Shown here: one piece after another, positions 21,561 through 33,960 of the stretch
Position numbering within the stretch: position 1 is the stretch's first letter
Layout: every line of letters begins with the position of its first letter
The notes under the pieces: generated by a model
What the model saw: only the letters and a program-made list of their open reading frames with translations
Databases searched by the model: none
What the model was told of the DNA's origin: nothing
Assembly: GCA_007922195.1 (NCBI GenBank)
Contig: ML681997.1
Location: forward strand, 6,953,156-7,017,155
Reading direction: 5' to 3'
DNA from: Podocnemis expansa
Taxonomy: Eukaryota > Chordata > Testudines > Podocnemididae
Length of the DNA stretch: 64,000 bases
Made by a program: the position numbers and the translations under genes

Positions 21561-24500
21561 CCCCTGTTTATTTGTCTCAGGATGGGGATTAGATTCTTTT
21601 GGCCACTGTCACCCTGGAAGCTCATATTCAATCCCCCCCTTCCCAAAATCAAATCTTCAAATTTCTTCAGTGTTACCCCCTCGAAGGATAGTGGCCCCCA
21701 AATTTCAATTAGTGTCTACATTATTTTTTCCCAGATGTATATATTGATATTTAGTCAGATTAAAACACATATTGTTTGCTTGTGGCCCATCTACTAAGTG
21801 AGCTAGATTGCTCTAAATCAGTGGTCTGTCCTCTTCATTTTTTATCTTTCCTTCAGCTTTTGGGTCATCTGCAACCTTCAATGATGGCTTTATGTTTTCT
21901 TCCAGGTCACTCATACAGATGATAAATAGCCTAGGGCCAGCAACCAATTGGACCCTAGAGGAAAAAGACCAGCTTGATGATGATTCCCTGCTTACAGTTA
22001 CCTTTTGAGGCCTATCAGGTAATCAGTTTTTGAGCTATTTAATATACCCCACAGTAATTTTATATCATTTTAATCTTTTAATTGAAACATTGTATAGAAC
22101 AAAGTCACATGCCTGGCAGAAGACTTTACATTAACATTAATACCTTTGTCAACGAAACCTGTAATCTCATTTTAAAAAAGTAATTTAGTTTGATGGGGTC
22201 TGTTTTCCATAAACCCATGTTGATTTGCATTAATTACATTATCCGCCTTTAATTTATTAATTAAGTCCCATATCAGCCCCTTCATTATTTTGCCTGGGAT
22301 CTATGTAAGGCTAACAAGCTATAATTACCTAGGTGATCCTATTTACCTTTTGTAAAAATTGGCACAATGTTACTTTTGTTCCAGTCTTCTGGAATTTCCC
22401 CAATGCACCATCACTTACTGAAAACCAGAATCCTCTAAAATTCAACCCCTGTTGCTTTGCCCTGGTTGCCCTGCCCTCGTTACAGCCCTGCCAGCAAGCT
22501 TCTCAACTCCACAACTTTCCCTGGAAGTCTCTTCCTGAACTTCACTATCCATACTCCTAGAAAGTTTTCCTTAGCATCTAGCCTAAATCTCCCTTGCTGT
22601 GGATTAAGTCCATTACTACTTGTTCTACCATCAGTAGATCAGGAGGCCTATACCATCCATATGGGCATGGAGAAAAATTGGTCACTTTCTTCTTTATAAC
22701 AATTGTAACATATGTGAAGACTGTTATCAGGTCTCCCCTCAGTCTTCTTTTCTCAAGATTAATATGCTCAGTTTTTAATATGCCCACTTTTTTAAAAACC
22801 TTTTCCTCATTGATAAGGTTTTCCAAGCCTTTTCCCATATTTGTTGCTCTCTTCTGAACTATCTCCAATTTATCCATCTTTTCTAAATGTGCCGCCTAGG
22901 TCTAGACACGGTACACCATCTGAGCGGTGCCGGATTAAATGGTCGAGAGAGGTTGAGAGTCACTGCTCTAGGTGCTTGCAAAGTGATTGTTTAATAATTT
23001 GTGACAGTATCTTTCAGGGTATCAAAGTTACACCGACTGGTCTGTAGTTCTCTGGGTCCTTTTGTTCCCCTTTTTAAATATAGATACTGAGTTTGCCCTT
23101 CTCCTGTCCTCTAGAACTTCACCTGTCCTCCATGTGCTCTTGAAGTTAATTGCTAATACCGGTAGTTCTGAGATTCTTCAGCTAGTCCTTAAGTACTCTG
23201 GGATATATTTTATCAGCCCTATGAGCTTGAATTCATCTAATTTATCTAACTAGTCTTTAATCTGTTTTTCCCCTATTTTGGCTTACATTCCTTCCCCCTT
23301 GTTCAACATTTTAATGAAGAGTGAAGCAAAACAGGCATTAAACACCTGAGCCTTCTTAATGGCATCAGTTATCAGTTTCCCTTTCCCATAAAGAGAACGT
23401 AAATTTTCCTTTGTCTTTCACTTTTTCCTAATATATTTAAAGAAACTTTTCTTTTTGCCTTTTATGTCCTTTGCTAAGTGTAACTCATTTTGTGCCTTTC
23501 TGATTTTGTTCCTACAAGCTTATGCTATTCTTTTGTACTTCTCCTTAGTAATTCATCCATATTTCTTCTTTTGGAAAGATTCCTTTTTGATTTTCAGGTA
23601 ATTAAAGAGCTCCTGGTGGCAGTGGTGGCTTTTGGGGTAGGCGAAGCAGGCCGCCGCTTAGGGCCCCAAGCAATAAGGGGCCCCGTCTTCAGTCTGGTAG
23701 ACAAAAATGAAAACAGAGAACAATATAGAAATTTTTCCCATCTAGCAGAGCTAGTAGGGCTGGAAGCCTAAGCACTTTTCACTCTTGGCTCATCAAAGCA
23801 AGCTATCATTAGGATCTGTGCTTCATCTGAAATGTAGATTTCACCATTCTCTGCCCATCACCTTAACATTGACATGGTAAAAAAGCAGGAGCGGGTAATA
23901 GACAGCACAACAGCAGAAACTTTTCCAGTGGCCTCAGCTTTTAATTTCTCAGTATGGCCATTTATTTTGCCATTTTTTTAATTTTGTGAAATACTGCCTT
24001 TTTCTTTTCTTTTTTACCTGTTCTTTTGCCTTTTCCTTTGACTTTGTGACAATTTTTACTTTGGCTTTTTTTAGCTCAGGTTACCAGGTAGGTCCATATA
24101 GGCTGCTACATCTAAATACAGTGCTTCCCTTAGGCAATCATTACACCTGTGTGTGATCTCTGTGCTGCATGTCTCTCTTTTGATAAGTAATTTTTTTAGC
24201 TTCTTTTGTACTTAACTATTTAATATTTTTGAGGGGGCCAGAGTCTTATGAACTTGAGTACTTCAGAGAATTTCATTGAAATTTGGTGTTTTTCATTTAC
24301 ACTAGAAACCTCCTTTTCACTTATTTTTATTTATTATAATTATTTGTATTAAATATCTCTAGTGCACACAAACCCAAGCCTATATGAAAAATTTGTAAGA
24401 TTTGACTGCCCAACATTTTAAATGTGGTATTTTAGTTATTTTTGAGCCATCATTAATGTTACCACTTCTTCTTTATTAATTAATGCTCACACTTTTTAAA

Positions 24501-24980
24501 AAAAATTAAAATGTTCACTTCAACTTTGTAGTTCAGCATTAGCTGATTTATGTTAAGTGAAAGATGATCAACTTACAAGCTTCATGATGGGAAGATCTTT
24601 AAAAATACCATACCCAAGAATAATTTACGAGTTCCAGAGGGATAATGATATTAGTTTGGTTCAGCAAAACAAACAATGAGTCCTGGGGGGATGATATGGG
24701 GCAGTTAAGGGTGCAGGGGGAACTGGGGCCACAGGGAAGGTAGCAGTGGGGGCCAATAGTGGGCCCTTTAGGGGGCCCCACAATGGGTCTTCTTCGCCTA
24801 GGGACCCCAATTGCCTAAGGCTGCCTGTGCCTGGTGGAGCCCTTGTGGCCTCTTACTATTCTTACTGGTTTTCTGTAACATTGAGCTAGTTTGTCTAGGT
24901 TCTACGTAGAGCCCTAAGCGTGACCAACAGTATGAACCAAAGGCTGGAGACCAAAATAGGTCTGGACTTGGCGGAACAGA
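21560..24980 (-). mobile_element. Rearranged CR1 LINE, minus strand
   Basis: Reading from high to low coordinates, the region upstream of the reverse transcriptase (24980-24838 and 23611 to about 22954) is followed by a CR1 3'-end-like piece (about 22930-22460) and then reverse transcriptase middle sequence (about 22440-21560). The 3'-end piece is out of order, so a second CR1 fragment has probably been inserted or the copy is rearranged. Every frame is broken. A 1.2-kb hAT splits the copy at 23620-24829. No functional protein is possible. Confidence 0.75.
23620..24829. mobile_element. 1.2-kb hAT element inside CR1
   Basis: A perfect 8-bp duplication, cctggtgg, flanks it (23612-23619 and 24830-24837), and CR1 sequence continues on both sides. 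The left end CAGTGGTGGC and right end GCTGCCTGTG are weakly inverted. The ends are GC-rich with 'ggggccc' motifs and the middle is AT-rich. A SINE fragment ('ggttcagcaaaacaaacaat' near 24659) lies inside. No transposase frame was seen. Confidence 0.8.
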
Positions 24981-24984
24981 AACC

Positions 24985-26230
24985 CTTGGGTCACCAAGTC
25001 AGCACATTCCTGACCAGAGAGAATAGTACAAGAACACTTGGAGTTCTCAAATCACTGTGTAAATGAATTCCCAAGAGATTGCACAGGAATACACGGACTC
25101 CTCATAAAGGAAAGATGGGGTCACAGGATAATAGCTGAAGATGTTTTGTTCAAACTAGTAGGGCCCAGGATAAGGGTGGTAACTAATATCTGGCGTGTAA
25201 TACATAACTTGTCCGTATCAATGTGTAAAAGGAGAAGTCATAGGAGAGACATCTTTCTATCAGCCAAGGGGGACACCATCCTGTTATGTTGACTGAGGCT
25301 TTACCTTTTCATGGGCATACCTCTGTTAGTATTTCTGTGATCCATTGGATAGGTTGCTGATGCCATGCTTTGCTGACCATAAACCTGGCCGAGTGCCTTG
25401 GCCACTGAACCAAGCCTGTGATCTGTCTCTGTGAAGAGCATTAAGGTTGGCTGATTCAGCAAGCTGCACTCCCTGCTTGTGCCAAGCGCACAGGAGCTCC
25501 TGAAACCAGCAGCACTCGCAGCGTTAACATTCCTGCAGCACGAGCAACTGTCGCTGCCTCTGGAGGTGGGGGGATGAGAGGGGCAACCGCCCTGGATTCG
25601 GCAATTCTGTGGGCCCTGCACTGCCCTGCTGTGACTCGAGCAGGGCGGCATAGTGTCCACACTGCTGCACCCCCAGCAATGCCAGGCTGGCCCTTACCCC
25701 CTAACCCGCTGCCTTTGGTGGGAAGCTGAAGGCAGCGGGGTGGGGTGGGAGTGCTGATCCTGGCCTCTGATGGTTAGAAAGTGTCTAATTTCAAGCCCAA
25801 ATGGTGGAACAGCTGGCTGAGAGGTGGGGTGCATCCACCCAGAGATGGGGCAGGAGAGCCGAGCCCTGCCCCTGGGCTGGCCCAACGTGTTCCCAAGGGT
25901 GGAGTGGCTGGCCCAGGGGAGGAGCAGGAGCACAGGGCCCGGTGGTGGCAGGAGGCCCCCGCAGACTGACTAGCCCTGGGTCTTGCACACCCCTAGGGAT
26001 GGTCTGCCAGAAATGGTTTGCCACTGTGCCTTTACTGTCATTCCCTTGAGAAACTGCCCCTCTCCTGAACTCCTTGTCCCTCAGTATTTCTTCCCATTGA
26101 ACCTGACCTACCAAGGAAAGATGGGAAAGAAAATTAAAAATACCCTTGCAGTAGAATTCCAGCAAGTCAGCTATTTTTCTGTATTCTTGATTCAGTGCCG
26201 GTGCAGTATGTAGGCCAGTTCTCATGCAGC
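24985..26230. other. Unassigned stretch with a CR1 scrap
   Basis: 25040-25480 has no recognised gene; its abrupt composition could be an LTR, but I could not define ends. 25766-25803 is a 38-bp copy of LINE tail also found at 13731. 25680-26000 is GC-rich with chance frames. Confidence 0.35.
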
Positions 26231-26233
26231 TTC

Positions 26234-26345
26234 CCAAAACAATGAGAGTCCTGTGGCACCTTGAAGACTAACAGATTTCTTCAGGCATAAGCTTTCGTGG
26301 GCTGCAACCCACTTAGTCAAATGCATGAAGTAGGAACTACAGTTA
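26234..26345 (+). mobile_element. SINE body fragment
   Basis: 'agagtcctgtggcaccttga', 'agactaacagatttcttcag' and 'gcataagctttcgtgggctg' match the SINE body; the head is missing. The 88-codon minus frame here is antisense SINE. Confidence 0.85.
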
Positions 26346-26733
26346 GGAGGTATGTGTGTAGAAACATATGCAAGAGTGAGAAGCATTACGATTTGGTTGG
26401 GTAGATGAGGCCCAGTCACAACAGTTGATAGATTAGTACAGCTGGCAGCTGTGCCTCCAAGGAAGGGGGCTGAAAAAGATTCTTTCATTTGGGTGTCTCT
26501 TGAATTTTGACTAAGGGACTTGGTTACCCTGGAAGGGCTTCAACTCTCAGACGTGACCTGGCCACATCTTCACTGAAAGAGAGTTGAAGACCATGGGGGG
26601 AAACTGAGGCAGAGCTGGTACATGACCATGCCACTCCACGAGGGTGCACCTCTGTTACGTGGTTCCAAACCTCCAGTGTGTGCTGGAGTAGAGTGAGTAT
26701 TCATCTAGGGAGCTGTAGCACTCTTTCCAAATG
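26346..26733. other. Unassigned stretch
   Basis: No gene or repeat end recognised. Confidence 0.3.
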
Positions 26734-26734
26734 A

Positions 26735-27045
26735 GGGGTTGGCAACCCCCAACGTGCATGCCAAACCTAGCACGTGGGCCTATGCACAGCAGCCAATGGG
26801 GCTCCTGTACCTGCTCCCTCCATCATCCCCGCCGCGTGTCTGCTGTCGCCTGCTGTCCCCACCCCCCAGCAGGGAAAAGAGCATGCGGCTCCTGGCCCCA
26901 CTCCCCAGCTGAGGGGAGGGGGGGTCAGCAGGCAAAAGACGTGTGCAGCTCCTGTCCATTTCTGACCCCACTCCCAGCAACTGCTGAGGGTCGGGGGGGT
27001 GTGGGACTGGCATGGAGCCGAAAACGTTTCCGACTCCTGTTGTAA
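26735..27045. mobile_element. GC-rich hAT-like fragment
   Basis: It starts near 'aggggttggcaaccccc', a hAT-type terminus, and contains GC-rich sequence with overlapping frames on both strands (up to 113 codons). The right end is uncertain and no duplication was found. Confidence 0.4.
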
Positions 27046-27385
27046 ACAAAAGGAGCTAGGACAGCTGAGTGTCTGTGCCAACCGCTGTACCAGGGAAGAT
27101 GCTGGCAATGTGGGAGGTTGGGTGCTGAGCAGTGCCCTGTCACCGGGAAGTGTGTCAGTGTGACTGGTACAATTGAGACGGCTGATGCACAGTAGGCCAG
27201 ATCTTCAAAAGAGCGCAGAGCATTGGGAGTTGAACATTTAAGAAAATCTGGCCCCAGCTCTGGGTACAGAGAGTTGGATAATCTGGCCTTCAGCTAGAGT
27301 TTATTGAGACCTTTTTTGGTCAGCATACGTCATTTCATTGAAGTGGAGACATGTCTTGAGCATTTTGACAAAGAGAGCAGGGTGG
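27046..27385. other. Unassigned stretch
   Basis: No recognised gene or repeat. Confidence 0.3.
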
Positions 27386-27389
27386 CCCA

Positions 27390-27490
27390 TCTTCGAAGCA
27401 TCTGAGGAAGTGGGATCTTCTCCCACGAAAGCTCATGCAAAAAATCTGTTAGTCTTAAAGTGCCACACAACTGCTTATTGTTTTTTATCA
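27390..27490 (-). mobile_element. SINE body fragment
   Basis: 'agcatctgaggaagtgggat', 'ctcccacgaaagctcatgc' and 'ttagtcttaaagtgccac' form the inverted SINE body without a head. Confidence 0.85.
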
Positions 27491-28985
27491 GACACCTAAC
27501 TTTGCAAGGCAGCCACAGCTGTTCAGATATCATTCTAGCGGGCGAGGTTTTGTTTTCTTCCTAATGTGGCATGGAAACAAAGCTGGAAACCCTCAAAGTA
27601 GTCCTGAAATGGAATTTAATTGTCTTCCCTGGGCCGTCTCTCTGCCCAGAGCTTTTCTGAAAATCTGGTCCTATAGATCAAGCTAGTCAATTTAGAAATC
27701 ATAAAACAGCCAATGCTTCTAATGACCAGTAGGTGGCAGCATTGCTACTCTCTGTACAAATAATCACTAATCTTGGAAAAAGCTTTAGGTCTGAAGATGC
27801 AAACGAAGTGAAGCTAGATTTCTTTCTTATTTTTTTTATAGAGTATTTTCTTTGAACAAATGACCAAAGCTCATCAGTCACTGATCTTTGAGAAGTTATT
27901 GCTCTTGATTGCTGCAGCTTTGTATGGGATAAAAATTCTCTGTTTCATCCATTTAGGAGTCCCAAAAAACAGCAAGTCCATGCAAGCCTGCAGATCTATC
28001 ACAACCAGTATTCCACTTCCTCACTGTTGGAATTATACCTGTCATTTAGCATTCAGGCATCTCCTCCTCAATATGATTTTCTCCTAATCCACTTAAGATC
28101 TTGAGCTGTTTTTCCTGTGTTTTATGGTTCGAGTGATGTTGGAACACTGCTTATAGTGAATCTATATCTATTCAAATGTACAGATAAGTGTATAGGGAGG
28201 CGTCTCTGGGTATCTCTATCAATATATTTTATCACACCTCTCCAGTCCAGCTATTTTTAGATATGTCGTATTTATATGGTGTTTCATTTCCCCTCTTTTT
28301 ATTATAGACGACCCTTGCATCACAGCATGGGATTTCCCTTGTTCTGGCCAAGACATATGCCAAAAGAGCTTTGATACGCCCTTTATTGTAACCAAGTCTG
28401 TAATTACATTTGTCCCCAAAGAGGAAAACCACCTTGTTAATTACTCTGGAGGGGGCATTTTTCTTTAACGCTGAGATTTTAAAAGCCCATATGTACTCAC
28501 ACATGGAAGGAGTGAGGCCCTAGGTTGTAAAACAACCATATGTTAGATATAATAGGCTTCTACCAGAAAATCAAACATGAAACGGACTACCAAAAGCTCT
28601 GGTTCTACAGGTTAAAACCCCACCAATGATCTTAATACAGGGAGACATTCCTCACTTGGTTACCAAAATTCATGATCATGTTTCCATTCATGATCCTGTT
28701 CTGGAAATAAGCATTGCTTCTCCCATGCATTTTACAGGAATTAAGATATGTGCCTGGGTTCTTCCAATTGTTCTTATTGATGGTTTTCACGTACTGTAGT
28801 AGCATTAGCATAGATGCTGTCAGTATATCTAAAGCCCCTGAAAGAAGCGTGATCACTTGCAGATTTTTTAAACTACATGGTGGATTCTTTGTACCTTGCC
28901 GTCTTTAAACCAGGATTTCAGGGCTTTAGTAACTCAGTCGAAGTTTAGGGGTCTATTGCAGGAGTGGAAGGGTGAGGTTCTGTGA
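27491..28985. other. Unassigned stretch
   Basis: About 1.5 kb with no recognised exon or repeat. Frames near 28232-28504 (minus) and 27860-28087 (plus) have no family resemblance. Confidence 0.35.
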
Positions 28986-28987
28986 AT

Positions 28988-29068
28988 TTCCAAAGGGATA
29001 GCCGTGTTAGTCTAGTCTAGCAAAAAAAAAACAAGGAGTCATGTGGCACTTTAAGACTAACAGATTTA
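28988..29068 (+). mobile_element. SINE 5' fragment
   Basis: The head 'gggatagccgtgttagtcta', an A-rich linker and 'actttaagactaacagattt' are present; the 3' half is missing. Confidence 0.85.
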
Positions 29069-29071
29069 TTG

Positions 29072-29140
29072 GCCTGCCATGGGCAGTAGTTCAGATTAGA
29101 TGAACATGATGGCCTATCTGGCCTTAAAGTCTATGAAATG
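29072..29140 (+). mobile_element. CR1-like 3' tail
   Basis: 'gaacatgatggcctatctgg' and 'ccttaaagtctatgaaatg' resemble a CR1 3' end on the plus strand, directly after the SINE fragment. Confidence 0.65.
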
Positions 29141-29244
29141 TCCTTCTGGATGGTGTAAGAACTGGGGTGTATTTTTTTCAGAGTAATATAAAAGGGCTCT
29201 GTCCTTCGCCCTTCACTCTCCTTGCTGTACATCTTGTCTCTGAT

Positions 29245-30450
29245 AGAAATGTAGGATAGGAGAAGATCCCAACAGCTCATCTAGTCCAAACTCCTGTATT
29301 GAGACAGGACTAAATAATATCTAGACCAGTGGTTCCCAGCCTATGGCCTGGGGGTCAAAAGTGCCTGAAGGGCCTTTCATAGTGGCCCATGGCTCCCCTC
29401 CTGCTGGCTGCCTAACAGGGCGTTTCTAGACATAAATATTGGGGGGGGGACCCTGATCTGTTCCTTCCCCACCCCGGTTCCCAGAGCCGACCCCCTCCCC
29501 TGCACCCTTTCCTCACCAGGCCAGCATGCCTGCTCCCGGACTCCCCCCCCTTGGCTCCCTTACCTGGGCGCTGGGGGAGAGCAGGGCCGTGGCAGCAGCT
29601 GAGGCCCCCGGCATGACCGTGCCAAGCCTGGGGTAGCTCCCTCCCAGCCGGAAGACCGTATCTTCCGGCCAGATAGAGGCCACAGCTGCCGGCAGTGTTC
29701 ACTGCGTGGGGTGTGACAGTGCACCCCCTTGCAGCTTTGGGGCATGCTACTCAGGGGCTGGCCCTGAGTTTCAGGAGGGCTGAGGCCCCTGGAGTGCCCA
29801 CTAGCAACGCCACTGCTGCCCAAGGATCCAGGTGGAGCATGTTTCTTCAGGCTAAGAGACTGATGCAGGCTCCTTTTTGCAGCCAAGGGGATGCGAGATC
29901 AGTACTTTGCTCCCTCCTTCTGTAGCAGGGAATATGGCAAAGCGCTTCACCTGGGTCCGTAGATGCTGGGGTCCCTGCTGGAGCCAGAGGGAGGGGAGGA
30001 CTCATCTTCCACCCCCTGGCTGCAAAAGGGAGCCACTGCCTATGGCTCAGGTGGAGCACAAGGGGCTACAGGATGCATGCGGTTTCTCTGCTGTAGCCAG
30101 GGAGACAGGAGATCACCGAATAAGGAGACAAACGTCTTTTCGTAGGGGGATTCTGCTGGTGGCCCTTCAGGGCTGTAAAAATGGTATCTGCATGGCTCTT
30201 GAGCCAAAAATGTTGGGAATCACTAGTCCAGACCATTCCTGACTTTTGTTAAGCTGTTCTTAAAAACCTCCAGTTGCAGAAATCCTGCCATCTTCTTAGG
30301 TGATTTTTTGTTCACATGCTGAACTACCATTATAGTTACAGAGTTTTCCTAATGTCTAAATTGCTCATGCTCCAATTTAAGCCAACTGCCTCTTGTCCTG
30401 TCCTGTCAGTGGATATGGGGAACAATTTATCTTCCTCCTTTTCATGATGA
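29245..30450 (-). mobile_element. CR1 LINE 3' portion, interrupted by a hAT
   Basis: Minus-strand CR1 tail (29245-29326, 'agctcatctagtccaaactc') resumes at 30234 ('cattcctgacttttgttaag') and runs to about 30450 ('aactgcctcttgtcctgtcc'). The 899-bp interruption is the hAT at 29327-30225. Confidence 0.8.
29327..30225. mobile_element. hAT element inside CR1
   Basis: It begins CAGTGGTTCCCAGCC and ends GGGAATCACTA, an imperfect inverted pair. Flanks atctagac (29319-29326) and gtccagac (30226-30233) agree at six of eight bases. The interior is GC-rich with several chance frames. Its ends resemble those of the element at 32480-32945. The insertion point equals that of the hAT at 56138 in another CR1 copy. 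Confidence 0.75.
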
Positions 30451-31600
30451 TAATCTCTGCTGATCTCTCTCTTTGCTGGCCTCATCTAATTCCACTTCCC
30501 CACCTATCTCTGCCCTGTCCCCTCTTGGAAGTCTTTATCCTCTGCCTACACTCTAGTCTACATGATCAAACCAGAACTCCTTATTTCTTTTCCAAGCCTT
30601 CCACATGTCTTTCTCTTTCTATCCCAGCTACAACCACCACCCTCCTGTACAGGTTTTTTTTTCTTTTACTCTTTTTTCTCCTTGGACCAATACATTCAGG
30701 CTATATTCTAAATTCTGCCATCACTTCCTCCTCAGCAACAAGTGACATCCTTTTCTTCTCATCCCCATAAGCAAGTGTTTCCTTCAGTCCTCCTTATATT
30801 CTGCTTTGACTGGTCCTTCTCTCTAGCCCTCGAAATTCACACATCCCCCTTCAATCTGCCCAAAATGCAGATACTCAACTCATCTCCCCTGCCTGTTCTG
30901 AGTGTGTAAGTCCCCGAAGGGAACTGCACTGTCTCTCTCTGCTATCATGGCAGAGTAGGCTTCTTGCCACTGCCTTCAAAACTCTACCCTCTTCTGCCCT
31001 TCCTTGCCTCCCCAGCCTCCTCAGGTTTCCCATTATCCCCCATCGCCCAGCCCCCAGACTCCTTCTAGTCTTGGCCACTTATTTATCAGCCCCTCCAGCA
31101 GCTGATTCCTCTCATCTGTCCCTGAGGCATGATGCAATGTTGCCAAGCACATCCTCGAGGACATCTAAGCCACTCTTGTCAAGTGGTTTACAATGAATTG
31201 AGCTGACCTGTGCATTGCCTGTTTGTTGTTCCTTTCCCTCTACCACCTGTCCTTAACCTGCAAGCTTTCAAAGACTGGAAGTACCCTTTCTTCAGTGTCT
31301 GGAGCCTCCTAGCACACCATGGACAGTACTAAATATGTGCTTTGAATAAGACTAATCATGTACCATGGACATATGCTTGACAATATCTGAGCTACCACTG
31401 AAGTTGCTAGGCACAGTGCTGTGTACGTTAGAAAGGTTCGTTCTTCCCTCAGTGCACACATCAATGGGAGGACTGTCCAGATGTTCTCGCTTCTTCCCAG
31501 CCATCCCATAGCAATTGCTATGGCCAACCGTCAGCCCTCTTCGTGCAATACAGGCCAGCTTGAGCTGCAGAGGAGACCAACACCGTACAGCAAATCCTGG
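30451..31600. other. Unassigned C/T-rich stretch
   Basis: Pyrimidine-rich on the plus strand (30480-31080) with a 125-codon chance frame (30393-30770). No gene recognised. Confidence 0.35.
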
Positions 31601-32150
31601 TGTGACGGGGTATACAAACCCCGCACCATAAAGGAAGGGGTTAAGGAGCTGCTCTGAGCCCACATGTTCTTCAAGGAAGAGGAGCTTCAAAGAAGAGCAG
31701 GCTGACTCATTAGGGCAGCAGACAAAGAAGGTGAGCCAACTTCACTCTCTTGCGTCTAGCTGTGAAGACCTCAGGAAACCCACAGAGAAGGAACTCAATA
31801 CCCTCACTAGGTCTGAGAATTTTCCTTCTGTTCTGCTTGTTTCATGTCTCTATCCACTTGGGAAAGGGGGACTGGTAGGAAGTGATCCAGGATGCAGCCA
31901 TGGAGCCCTTTGGTGCCTGTTCCTGGGCCCCAGACTGGAACATGGCAGAGTGGGTGGGTCCGGGGTCCCCACAATCCCTGTGTGGTTCAGAAGGTGGAAA
32001 GGCAACTCTTGAGATGAGAAAATCTGGACAAGAGAAGGCCCTGAAGCTAGAAGAGTCAAGATCCAAGGATCTCCACTCAGGGGAGTCCTGGAACTCCTCA
32101 CCTGACCTTAAGGCTCTCCTGTGTTGGGTGCTTGACGTGGTCCTACAGGG
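31601..32150 (+). mobile_element. LTR-like element (family of 17996)
   Basis: It opens TGTGACGGGGTATACAAACC and continues 'aaggggttaaggag', as does the element at 17996. The right end is uncertain ('tcctaca' near 32147) and no duplication was found. Frames inside are not retroviral genes. Confidence 0.4.
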
Positions 32151-32479
32151 ATGGACATAAATATGTGACCAGGCTGGAGAGCCAAATGATGGGGGCAAGG
32201 CAGGGCTGAAAGATGGAGGCTGGAATAGTTGTAAGCAGGGTACGCCGAGAAAGGGAGGAACCTGCTATGCCCATACATGCCTGCAAAGAGATGCAGCAGT
32301 GAGTGAACTGCTTCACACCTGCTTAGGAGCCATGTCCTCCCTGAGGCATGTTCCCAGGACTGTGCTTTACTGTTCAAATGGGTGACCCAGGGTGGTGGAG
32401 ATACCAACATCCCATTTAACCAATAGTGCAGTACTTCAGTCAAACAGATTCAGCGACACAACATGAAGTAGGATTAATA
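32151..32479. other. Unassigned stretch
   Basis: No recognised feature. Confidence 0.3.
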
Positions 32480-32945
32480 CAGTGGTTCCCAACCTGTGAC
32501 CTGGGGGCCAAAAATGGCCACTGGGGGCTTTCAAAGAGACCCATGGCTCCCCTCCCACTAACTGGAGAAGGGAGCTGCTGCCCAAGGACCCAAGTGAAGT
32601 GTGTTACGGCAGAGTTAAAAGATCAGTCTGTAGCAGAGAACACGGTAAAGCATCCACCTAGATCCATAGGTGTTCGAGTCTGTGCTGGAACCACAGGGAA
32701 GGGAACACTGATTTTCTGTCCCTGTGGCTGCAGAAGGGAGCCACTGCCTAGCAACCCACATGGAGCATGCAGGACCACAGGACGTGTGTGGTTTCCTGCT
32801 ATAGCCAGAGAGAGGGGAGATCAGCAAGGAGGCAGGCTCCTAGCTGAACTTATTCCACCTGGCTGCAGGGGTGCCTGCTGGTGGACATTCAGGGTTGTAA
32901 ATATGACACCTGTAGCCTTCGAGTCAAACAGTTTGGAAACCACTA
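32480..32945. mobile_element. hAT-type element
   Basis: The ends CAGTGGTTCCCAACC and TTTGGAAACCACTA are inverted. Internal text ('gggagccactgcc', 'gacattcagggttgtaaa') matches parts of the element at 29327-30225, so they share a family. A convincing 8-bp duplication was not seen. The 225-codon frame across it (32426-33103) is not a gene. Confidence 0.7.
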
Positions 32946-33179
32946 GGTTTGCTTGCATAACGAATACACATGGACAAAGGGATCAGCAGCACTCTTGCAG
33001 CATCATGGAAAAGCTGAAAGCCACCACCTTTGGATGTGAAAGCGCATGGGCAAGAGTCCACGGACTTTGCTCTTTGGGCTCTGTTGCTTTTTGTTTTTCC
33101 TAGGTTTTTATTCCTACGGAGGATCCAAAAATAGGCTAACGAGTCTATTGCCCTTTTAGACATCAATCATTCATTGCAT

Positions 33180-33300
33180 GTGTTTGTCACAAGCCATATT
33201 GGCCGTGCACAGAAAAGGCTGGTAGTGAATGATGGAAACTATGCCATACCTAAACAATAATGTTCTCCAAATCATATCTGTTCCACAGAGCAATCAATGG
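33180..33300 (+). repeat. Dispersed repeat shared with 38325-38460
   Basis: 'gtagtgaatgatggaaact' here parallels 'ctagtgaatgatggaaaat' at about 38368, followed in both by 'gctatttc'- or 'gccatacc'-like text and 'aacaat..atg' spacing. The class is unknown. Confidence 0.4.
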
Positions 33301-33700
33301 AAGCTGTCTCTGGAAAATGTAGCCATTTCTTTACTGCACTGCTGTTTTTTTGCATCTTTGCCTCTTTTCTTGTGTCGCATATCATAAAGAAACAAGTGAA
33401 AGCATCAATCACACTTTGCATTAGGTCACTGTGAAGATCAGGGGCTAATCCATTAATATTTGGCAAAGAACACTGCCAAGTGAAACACATATCAAAGTTG
33501 AGTGTGCTGTACCGAAACATGCCTCGACAGCAATGGCATGGGAGACTTTACAGCCAAAACAAAGAGGAAAAGGATGAAATAAATGGCAGAAAAGATGGAG
33601 TGGTCTAATGAACTTGGAGACTGTACAACTTACCCACCCAGCTATGAAGCCTAGAGAAGTGTAAAATATCACTTAGTTCGCAGGCACAGATCTAGGGAAT
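33301..33700. other. Unassigned stretch
   Basis: No gene recognised; minus-strand frames of 75-82 codons have no family resemblance. Confidence 0.3.
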
Positions 33701-33704
33701 GGCC

Positions 33705-33960
33705 AAATCTCTCTAGCAGAGAAAGGAGTTACACTTGCTGGAAATCGAAGCCAGCCAAATACAGACTGGAAACAAGGTGTAATTTTTTACTGAAGAATGC
33801 AATTGGACACTGGAACTCATTGACAATTTTAAAATCAAGATTCAATGTTCTAAAAGATCAGCACTAGGAATTATTTTTGGGGAAGTTCTCTGGCCTGTGT
33901 TATACAGATGATCAGACTAATGATTACAATGGTCCTCCTGGCCCTGGAATTTATTAATCT
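33705..33960 (+). mobile_element. Old CR1-like fragment
   Basis: It resembles a diverged CR1 3' region: 'ggacactggaactcattgac', 'aagattcaatgttctaaaag', 'ggtcctcctggccctggaat'. It is older than other copies, judging by drift. Confidence 0.5.

Noticed and set aside
32426..33103. 225-codon open frame
   Set aside because: Most of it is the hAT element 32480-32945; no protein family resemblance.
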